A stretch of DNA of 19,348 nucleotides from Erythrobacter sp. (GTDB lineage: Bacteria; Pseudomonadota; Alphaproteobacteria; Sphingomonadales; Sphingomonadaceae). The stretch lies in NCBI GenBank assembly GCA_002695185.1, contig NZOF01000069.1, positions 1 to 19,348 of the forward strand, given 5' to 3'. The notes beneath the pieces were generated by a model. That model did not search any database and was not told the DNA's origin. It worked only from the letters and a program-made list of their open reading frames with translations. Shown here in pieces: positions 14,501 through 19,348 of the stretch (its first letter is position 1; each line of letters begins with the position of its first letter). The position numbers and the translations under genes were made by a program.

Positions 14501-15618
14501 AGACCTCAGACGAAGTCCGCAACTTCACCGTCGAAGCGGATGACGACGGCATCCGGCTGGACCGCTGGTTCAAGCGCCACTTGCCGCAGGTTGGTTTCGG
14601 CACGGTCAGCAAATGGGCGCGCACCGGGCAGATCCGTGTCGACGGTGGGCGCGTCAAACCCGAAGATCGCCTTGCCCAAGGCCAGCAGATCCGCGTGCCT
14701 CCCGGTGGCGATGCGCCGGACCGGCAGGCCAAGCCCAAGCGCGAACTGACCAAGGCCGAACGCGAACAGGCGGCCGACATGCTGATGACGCAGACCAAGA
14801 GCGCGCTGGTCATCAACAAGCCCCCCGGCCTTGCCACGCAGGGCGGGACCAACACGTTCAACCATGTCGACGGCCTGCTCGATGCCTATATGGAAGAAGG
14901 CGAGGAACAGCGCCCCCGCCTCGTCCACCGGCTCGACAAGGATACCTCCGGCGTCCTGCTGGTGGCCCGCACACCCGGAAGCGCGGCGTTCTTTTCCAAG
15001 CGGTTCTCCGGCCGCAGCGCCAAGAAGATCTACTGGGCGCTGGTCGTGGGCGTGCCCGACATCCGCGAAGGCGTGATCGAGGCGCCTCTGGCCAAGCAGC
15101 CCGGTTCGGGCGGCGAGAAGATGCATGTCGATCACGAAGGCGGTGCCCCGGCCAAGACCAAGTACCGCGTGGTCGAAAGCGCGGGCAAGAAGGTCGCGTG
15201 GCTCGAACTGCAACCGCTGACGGGCCGCACCCACCAGCTGCGCGTGCATTGCGCGGCCATGGGGCATCCGATCGTGGGCGATGGCAAATATGGCGGCAAG
15301 GACGCATTCCTCACCGGCTCGATCAGCCGCAAGATGCATCTGCACGCCCGCCGGCTGATCATCGACAGCCCCGATGGCAAGCTCGATGTGACCGCCGAGT
15401 TGCCCGAGCATTTCGCCACCAGCATGGAGCAGATCGGCTTCGACGAGAAGGTCAGCGACGCCACCCCGATGCGTGACGATCCGCCACCCGCTACGCGCGA
15501 GGAAAAGAAACAGAAGGCGCGCCAGCACGCCAAGACCTACAAGAAGAACCAGCGCGGTCCGCGGCGTGCCCGTGGCGGTGCGGGAAGCAAGCCGAAAGGC
15601 CGAGGCAAGGCGAAGTGA
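14497..15618 (+). CDS. RluA-family 23S rRNA pseudouridine synthase, RluC-like
   Basis: The start at 14497 overlaps the crcB stop and gives 373 residues beginning with an S4 RNA-binding domain; the frame is open further upstream, but only as a shadow of crcB. The S4 domain spans about residues 17-68 (GIRLDRWFKRHLPQ to GQQIRVPP). The synthase domain follows, with catalytic Asp147 in HRLDKDTSGVLLVAR, NKPPGLATQGG at 107-117, and PLTGRTHQLRVH. The domain order, and the pattern of a KP-containing S4 end followed by RVPP, resemble E. coli RluC (positions 955, 2504 and 2580), but the exact uridines modified cannot be read from sequence. A Lys/Arg/Gln-rich tail of about 45 residues (from about 330) is probably extra RNA-binding sequence. 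The stop overlaps the next gene (GTGA). Confidence 0.94.
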   Translation: MKTSDEVRNFTVEADDDGIRLDRWFKRHLPQVGFGTVSKWARTGQIRVDGGRVKPEDRLAQGQQIRVPPGGDAPDRQAKPKRELTKAEREQAADMLMTQTKSALVINKPPGLATQGGTNTFNHVDGLLDAYMEEGEEQRPRLVHRLDKDTSGVLLVARTPGSAAFFSKRFSGRSAKKIYWALVVGVPDIREGVIEAPLAKQPGSGGEKMHVDHEGGAPAKTKYRVVESAGKKVAWLELQPLTGRTHQLRVHCAAMGHPIVGDGKYGGKDAFLTGSISRKMHLHARRLIIDSPDGKLDVTAELPEHFATSMEQIGFDEKVSDATPMRDDPPPATREEKKQKARQHAKTYKKNQRGPRRARGGAGSKPKGRGKAK

Positions 15619-16274
15619 GCCGACTGGTCATTTTCGATTGCGACGGCACGCTGGTCGATGGACAGGCGGCGATCTGCGACACGATGGACGAGGCGTTCGC
15701 GGCAGCCCGCCTCCCCAGCCCCGATCGCAACGAGGTCCGCCGGATGGTCGGCCTCAGCCTGCCGCAGGCGCTACGCAGGCTGGCACCCGATGCGAGCGAG
15801 GACCAGCACGATATCGCGCTCGAGGCGTACAAGTCCGGTTATCGCGACCGGCGCTTCAAAGGCACGTTGGAAGAACCGCTTTACGACGGCATGGCCGCTT
15901 TGATCGACCGCCTGGTCGAAGCCGGATGGCTGCTCGCCGTGGCGACCGGGAAGAGCGATCGCGGACTTCATTCCTGCCTCGACATGCACCAGATCAAGCA
16001 CCATTTCGTCTCGCTGCAGACCGCAGACCGGCATCCGTCCAAGCCTCACCCCTCCATGATCGAGGAAGCTCTGGCAGAAGCCGGAGTGGACAGCGGCAAT
16101 GCCGTGATGATCGGCGACACCACTTTCGACATCGAAATGGCGCGTGCCGCAGGCGTCCGCGCCATTGGTGTCTCATGGGGCTATCACGAACCGGCCGAAC
16201 TGATGGATGCCGGGGCTCAGGGCGTTGCCAACACGACGCGAGAGCTGGAGGAGCTGATCAATGCAGGGGCGTGA
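15615..16274 (+). CDS. HAD-superfamily hydrolase, phosphoglycolate-phosphatase-like
   Basis: The GTG start at 15615 overlaps the preceding stop and yields 219 residues. All four HAD motifs are present: Asp8 and Asp10 in FDCDGTLVD, Thr111 in VATGKS, Lys143 in PSKPHPSM, and Asp168 and Asp172 in IGDTTFDIEMA. The roughly 60-residue helical cap between motifs I and II fits the subclass I group that includes Gph and PGP-type phosphatases. It should dephosphorylate a small cytoplasmic metabolite by way of an aspartyl-phosphate. The substrate cannot be assigned; phosphoglycolate is one possibility. It overlaps the next gene by 14 nt. Confidence 0.92.
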   Translation: MSRLVIFDCDGTLVDGQAAICDTMDEAFAAARLPSPDRNEVRRMVGLSLPQALRRLAPDASEDQHDIALEAYKSGYRDRRFKGTLEEPLYDGMAALIDRLVEAGWLLAVATGKSDRGLHSCLDMHQIKHHFVSLQTADRHPSKPHPSMIEEALAEAGVDSGNAVMIGDTTFDIEMARAAGVRAIGVSWGYHEPAELMDAGAQGVANTTRELEELINAGA

Positions 16275-16470
16275 TCCTGCCCTTGCCAAATTCCTGCTGC
16301 TCAATGTGATCCGGATCGCCGGCCTGCTTGCCGTGCTGGCGGGCATCGCGGGCTTAGGTGACCGACTGCCCATGCCCCACTGGCTCGCTGCGGTGGCAGT
16401 TATCGTGGGCGTGGGATTGTTCTTTATCGTACCGATGTTCGTCGCGCGCCGCTGGAAGGGCCGCCAATGA
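16261..16470 (+). CDS. Small two-helix inner-membrane protein
   Basis: This 69-residue protein has two hydrophobic helices (about 10-31 and 41-62) joined by a short loop (GDRLPMPHW) and ends with RRWKGRQ, so both ends are probably cytoplasmic. A strong GGAGGAG lies 7 nt before the ATG, inside the end of the HAD gene. Its stop overlaps the ATP12 start (ATGA). I do not recognise a family. Translational coupling to the ATP12 chaperone suggests, but does not show, a role near ATP synthase assembly. Confidence 0.82.
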   Translation: MQGRDPALAKFLLLNVIRIAGLLAVLAGIAGLGDRLPMPHWLAAVAVIVGVGLFFIVPMFVARRWKGRQ

Positions 16471-17183
16471 AGCGTTTTTACAAGGAAGTTTCCGTCGCCC
16501 CCGCAGCTGACGGCTGGCAGGTCATGCTGGATGGCCGGCCGCTGAAAACACAGGGCGGACAGCCGCAGATCGTGCCGGGCGAAACGCTGGCGGAAATGCT
16601 GGCCGAAGAATGGCGCGGCCAGGGCGAAACGATCGACCCGGCAGCGTTCCGCTTTCGCGACTTGGCCGACTATGCGCTCGATGTGGTGGCCCGCAATCAG
16701 GGCGCACTGGTCGAAAAACTGCTCGGCTATGCGGAGACAGACACGCTGTGTTTCCGCGCCGATCCGGAGGAACCGCTCTACCGCCGCCAGCAGGAATTGT
16801 GGGAGCCGATCGTTGCCGGACTGGAAGCGCGCGAAGGCGTGACCCTGCACCGCATCAGCGGCATTCTCCATCGCCCGCAAACCGAAGAAACGCGCCAGCG
16901 GCTCGCCGCGCGGCTGGGAGAGCTCGACCCGTTCACGCTGGCTGCACTCGAACAGACGACCTCGCTAGCGGCATCGCTGTGCATCGGGCTGGAAGCGTTG
17001 CAGCAAGGCGCGGACGGCGATGCGCTTTGGGCCGCTGCCAATCTCGAAGAAGAATGGCAGGCCGATCTGTGGGGCCGCGACGAGGAAGCCGAGGCCCGCC
17101 GAGACCGGCGCAAGGACGATTTCCTGGCTGCGATGGAGTTTGCCGGGGCTGTACAGGGATCTTCGTCGGTTCCAACGGGGTAA
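16467..17183 (+). CDS. ATP12-family chaperone for F1 ATP synthase assembly
   Basis: This 238-residue protein belongs to the ATP12 family, which in mitochondria binds the free F1 alpha subunit before it pairs with beta; the bacterial homologues are mainly alphaproteobacterial. Typical features are the opening RFYKEVSV, the LDGRPLKT block (about 22-29), EEWRGQGETIDP (47-58), DLADYALD (64-71), the acidic EEPLYRRQQELWEPI segment, and the late helix LEEEWQADLWGRDEEAEARR. It is expected to be cytoplasmic and to assist F1 assembly. It is the last gene of the overlapping chain and ends 27 bp from the convergent AraC-family gene, with no visible terminator hairpin between them. Confidence 0.93.
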   Translation: MKRFYKEVSVAPAADGWQVMLDGRPLKTQGGQPQIVPGETLAEMLAEEWRGQGETIDPAAFRFRDLADYALDVVARNQGALVEKLLGYAETDTLCFRADPEEPLYRRQQELWEPIVAGLEAREGVTLHRISGILHRPQTEETRQRLAARLGELDPFTLAALEQTTSLAASLCIGLEALQQGADGDALWAAANLEEEWQADLWGRDEEAEARRDRRKDDFLAAMEFAGAVQGSSSVPTG

Positions 17184-17210
17184 AGCGTTTACGGCTACAT
17201 ATCTGCCTTA

Positions 17211-18110
17211 TCACAACGGCGTCAGAATATTCCCCCCGCTGGTTTGCAGGCGCATCAGGTCCTGTCGCGGCGGAGCGCCGAACAGGCGGGAATATTCGCG
17301 ACTGAACTGCGAGGGACTTTCGTAGCCTACTGCGAACCCTGCCGACCCTGCATTGGCACCTTCCGAAAGCATGAGCCGCCGCGCTTCCTGAAGCCGCAGC
17401 TGTTTCTGATATTCCAGGGGTGTCATCCGGGTAACCGCCTTGAAATGCTCGTGGAGCGAGGACGGGCTCATGCCCGCCGCCGCCGCGATCTCTTCGATAC
17501 GCAAGCGTTGATCGAAGGCGGAGCGGATTTTGCTGATGGCCCTGCTCACCTGATTGAGGTGGCTGTCGCCCACCGCCATATAGCGCAGCGTCGGCCCATG
17601 CGGCCCGGTCAGGAGGCGGTAGAGTATTTCCCGCTCTATCAACGGGGCCAGAGCAGGAATTTCTTCCGGACGATCGAGCAATCGCAGCAACCGGCAGGCG
17701 GCGTCCATCAGATCGTCGTCGCTGCGGTAGACGGCCAGTGCCGGCAGGTCGGCTTTCGGAGCGCGCTCCCCTTCTTTCATGATGAGATCGACCAGTGCGG
17801 ATTGGTCGATATCGATTTTCGCGCAAAGGTAAGGCGCATCGGGGCTGGCCTGCGTTACGTGCCCGATCAGCGGCAGGTCCAGCGACACCAGCAGGTAATG
17901 CTCTGCATCGTAAGTCAGGCTCTGATCTGAAAGCGTCACACGCTTCGACCCCTGGGCGATCAGGCAAAGTGAGGCTTCATAGACAGCGGGCAGCGGCTGG
18001 GTCGGCTCGTCAGCGCGGAACAGGGACAACCGTGATATCGCCGTATCGACCATCCCGGTGCGGTTGACGTGCCGCGCGATCTGCGTCGCCAGTTCGGAAT
18101 GCTTGCTCAT
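17211..18110 (-). CDS. AraC-family transcriptional regulator
   Basis: ATG at 18110 (299 residues) is preferred over an upstream TTG at 18146 because a GGGCAGGGAG purine tract lies directly before it. The N-terminal half (about 20-170) looks like the AraC_N ligand-binding domain (PAVYEASLCLIAQGSKRV; YDAEHYLLVSLDLP). The C-terminal part (about 190-285) has two helix-turn-helix motifs: IEEIAAAAGMSPSSLHEHFK and SAGFAVGYESPSQFSREYSR. This layout is typical of AraC regulators found next to short-chain or aldo-keto reductases. It is divergent from the SDR gene over a 148-bp gap, so it probably controls that gene and perhaps itself. The inducer is unknown. Confidence 0.93.
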   Translation of the reverse strand: MSKHSELATQIARHVNRTGMVDTAISRLSLFRADEPTQPLPAVYEASLCLIAQGSKRVTLSDQSLTYDAEHYLLVSLDLPLIGHVTQASPDAPYLCAKIDIDQSALVDLIMKEGERAPKADLPALAVYRSDDDLMDAACRLLRLLDRPEEIPALAPLIEREILYRLLTGPHGPTLRYMAVGDSHLNQVSRAISKIRSAFDQRLRIEEIAAAAGMSPSSLHEHFKAVTRMTPLEYQKQLRLQEARRLMLSEGANAGSAGFAVGYESPSQFSREYSRLFGAPPRQDLMRLQTSGGNILTPL

Positions 18111-18120
18111 CTCCCTGCCC

Positions 18121-18138
18121 TGCCACTCCACCGTGGCA
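18121..18138. promoter_or_regulatory. Inverted repeat just upstream of the AraC-family gene
   Basis: TGCCAC (18121-18126) and GTGGCA (18133-18138) form a perfect 6-bp inverted repeat with a 6-nt spacer, beginning 11 bp upstream of the regulator's start codon. It could be an operator or a small leader hairpin; the role is inferred from place and symmetry. Confidence 0.35.
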
Positions 18139-18159
18139 CTCCGCAATCCTAGGGTATGA

Positions 18160-18192
18160 ATTCTGGAGGATCATGCAAGGATTCCAGCGGAT
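18160..18192. promoter_or_regulatory. Two 12-bp direct repeats 21 bp apart, candidate AraC-type binding site
   Basis: ATTCTGGAGGAT (18160-18171) and ATTCCAGCGGAT (18181-18192) match at 9 of 12 positions and lie 21 bp apart, two helical turns. AraC proteins typically bind direct half-sites at this spacing next to the -35 region. A plausible -10 box, TATCTA (18221-18226), follows at a distance that puts the repeats against a poor -35 region of the SDR promoter. This suggests activation of the SDR gene by the divergent regulator; it is inference from pattern. Confidence 0.45.
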
Positions 18193-18258
18193 CGCGATCA
18201 CGCCTTGCTGACCATCGATCTATCTACCGTCCAACCAGACAGATCGAAAGGAACTGGC

Positions 18259-18984
18259 ATGACAAAGGTAATAGATAAAACCGTTTTGATCACCGGCGCT
18301 TCAAGCGGGATCGGCGAGGCAACCGCCCGCGAGTTGGCCGGGACAGGCGCGAAGCTGTTAATCGGCGCGCGGCGCACCGAACGGCTGGAAGCGCTCGCAA
18401 ACGAATTGGATGAGGCTGTGGCTTGGCAATCGCTGGACGTGACGGATGCAGAAAGTTTCCAGGCCTTCGCTGCGGCGGCGCAGGAACGCTTCGGAAGTGT
18501 TGACGTGCTCATCAACAACGCCGGCATCATGCCACTCTCGCCGCTTGCTGCGCTGAAGCAGGACGAATGGTCCCGGATGATCGATGTGAACATTCGCGGT
18601 GTGCTGAACGGGATTGCAGCCGTCCTGCCGGGCTTCATCGCCCAGGGTTCGGGACATGTAGTCAATGTGGCCTCGATAGCGGCGCACTTCGTGATGCCAA
18701 GCGCGGCAGTCTATTGTGCGACCAAATACGCGGTATGGGCGATCACGGAGGGCCTGCGGCAGGAACATGACGATATCCGGACCACGATCATCTCTCCCGG
18801 TGTGGTCGATACGGAACTTGGCAACGACATAACCGATCCGCAGATTGCCTCCGCGCTGACGACCTGGCGGGAAAAGTCGCTGACGCCGGACGCGATTGCG
18901 CGCGCCATCCGTTATGCACTGGAACAGCCGGAAGGCGTCGATATCAACGAAGTGATCGTTCGCCCAACGGCAGCAGGAATGTAG
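18259..18984 (+). CDS. Short-chain dehydrogenase/reductase (classical SDR), probably NADP(H)-dependent
   Basis: ATG at 18259 has AAAGGAA 8 nt upstream and gives 241 residues, the usual length; an upstream TTG at 18205 only adds a non-family leader. The Rossmann nucleotide motif is TGASSGIG (12-19), NNAG is at 86-89, and the catalytic residues are Asn111, Ser139, Tyr152 and Lys156 (YCATK). Two Arg after the second strand (GARRTERL, Arg38-Arg39) favour NADP(H). ISPGVVDTEL follows the active site as in other classical SDRs. It should oxidise or reduce a small alcohol/carbonyl in the cytoplasm; the substrate is unknown. It is divergent from the AraC-family regulator, which probably controls it. 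Confidence 0.95.
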   Translation: MTKVIDKTVLITGASSGIGEATARELAGTGAKLLIGARRTERLEALANELDEAVAWQSLDVTDAESFQAFAAAAQERFGSVDVLINNAGIMPLSPLAALKQDEWSRMIDVNIRGVLNGIAAVLPGFIAQGSGHVVNVASIAAHFVMPSAAVYCATKYAVWAITEGLRQEHDDIRTTIISPGVVDTELGNDITDPQIASALTTWREKSLTPDAIARAIRYALEQPEGVDINEVIVRPTAAGM

Positions 18985-18994
18985 TCAATCCGGG

Positions 18995-19033
18995 GGAGCG
19001 CCGATTGCAGGGCCGACCTGTTTCTGGCGCTCC
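18995..19033. terminator. Hairpin between convergent genes, possible terminator
   Basis: GGAGCGCC (18995-19002) pairs perfectly with GGCGCTCC (19026-19033), and the 23-nt loop can itself form a small CAGG/CCTG stem (19008-19011 with 19017-19020). It starts 10 bp after the SDR stop. No clear T-run follows, so the terminator role rests on position between convergent genes. Confidence 0.4.
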
Positions 19034-19140
19034 TCTACCTTCAATTCCACCCGCATCGCCAGACGATAAGCTGCCTGCCCAAAAAAGCGGGACTTAAGGG
19101 TACGCTCGCTGAAGAATGCGAATTGCGCCGCTGGCAGGCG

Positions 19141-19348
19141 TTAGCCGATCCAGGCCGCGATCTGCGCCGCCACGTCATTGGCCGCCTGGTTCAACGCCGG
19201 GCCAACGCTTGCCGTTTCGGGGAGGACACCCGGCACGGTGGCTTCGAAACGGCGGGTGACGACATCGCTGCCTTGGCCCGGACGCACGGCGTCGAACACC
19301 ACGACCACGCTGCCGCTGCGGGCATCGTAGCCGAACTGGCGCAGCGTG
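19141..19348 (-). CDS. ABC-type transport auxiliary lipoprotein, C-terminal end (5' truncated)
   Basis: On the minus strand a frame is open from the window edge to a TAA at 19141-19143, giving the last 68 residues. The sequence starts TLRQFGYDARSGSVVVVFDA and ends NQAANDVAAQIAAWIG. The pattern of a beta-strand block with FDA, then RRFEATVP, then a closing helix with LNQAANDVAAQIAAW is characteristic of ABC_trans_aux/PqiC-type lipoproteins, which accompany MlaD/MCE-type lipid transport systems in the envelope. The lipobox and the rest of the presumed operon are outside the window. The piece is short, so the assignment is good but not certain. Confidence 0.78.
   Translation of the reverse strand, partial: TLRQFGYDARSGSVVVVFDAVRPGQGSDVVTRRFEATVPGVLPETASVGPALNQAANDVAAQIAAWIG

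Overview
The window looks like ordinary chromosomal DNA from an alphaproteobacterium, most likely of the Sphingomonadales/Erythrobacteraceae type. This is inferred from the roughly 60% G+C composition (judged by eye), an ATP12-type F1 assembly chaperone (a family of alphaproteobacteria and mitochondria), GatCAB, an S46 dipeptidyl peptidase, and several envelope proteins of the kind common in that group. I found no tRNA, rRNA, CRISPR array, insertion sequence, integrase, phage gene or origin. Two genes are cut by the window edges: an N-terminally truncated penicillin-acylase-family protein at the left and an N-terminally truncated ABC transport auxiliary lipoprotein at the right.

Layout. Positions 2-6128 are all on the plus strand. 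They hold the acylase C-terminal half, a 966-residue two-module M16 zinc-protease lipoprotein, a Met-rich 101-residue protein with its own likely promoter and terminator, and an overlapping pair of uncharacterised envelope proteins. The first of that pair has a duplicated Cys-pair module around a glycine-rich segment; the second is a lipoprotein. A 13-bp perfect hairpin at 6137-6167 separates them from a long minus-strand block (13883 down to 6195): rpsU, a membrane-anchored FKBP prolyl isomerase, gatC-gatA-gatB, a seven-repeat FG-GAP/VCBS beta-propeller protein 16 bp after gatB, and an S46 peptidase with DPP7-like specificity. Positions 14090-17183 are a plus-strand chain of five genes, each overlapping the next: crcB, an RluC-type pseudouridine synthase, a HAD phosphatase, a 69-residue two-helix membrane protein and the ATP12 chaperone. 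An AraC-family regulator (minus) and a short-chain dehydrogenase (plus) then diverge from a shared 148-bp regulatory region.

How the genes work together. Much of the window is housekeeping: translation (S21, GatCAB, pseudouridine synthase), F1Fo ATP synthase assembly (ATP12) and fluoride export (CrcB). The other theme is periplasmic protein and peptide handling (M16 protease, S46 dipeptidyl peptidase, acylase, FKBP isomerase). The AraC/SDR pair is probably a small self-contained regulated unit. I see no convincing new defence or mobile system. The best candidates for new biology are the duplicated-module envelope protein with its overlapping lipoprotein, the propeller protein attached to gatCAB, and two 5' leaders (rpsU and gatC) with unusual ribosome-binding features.
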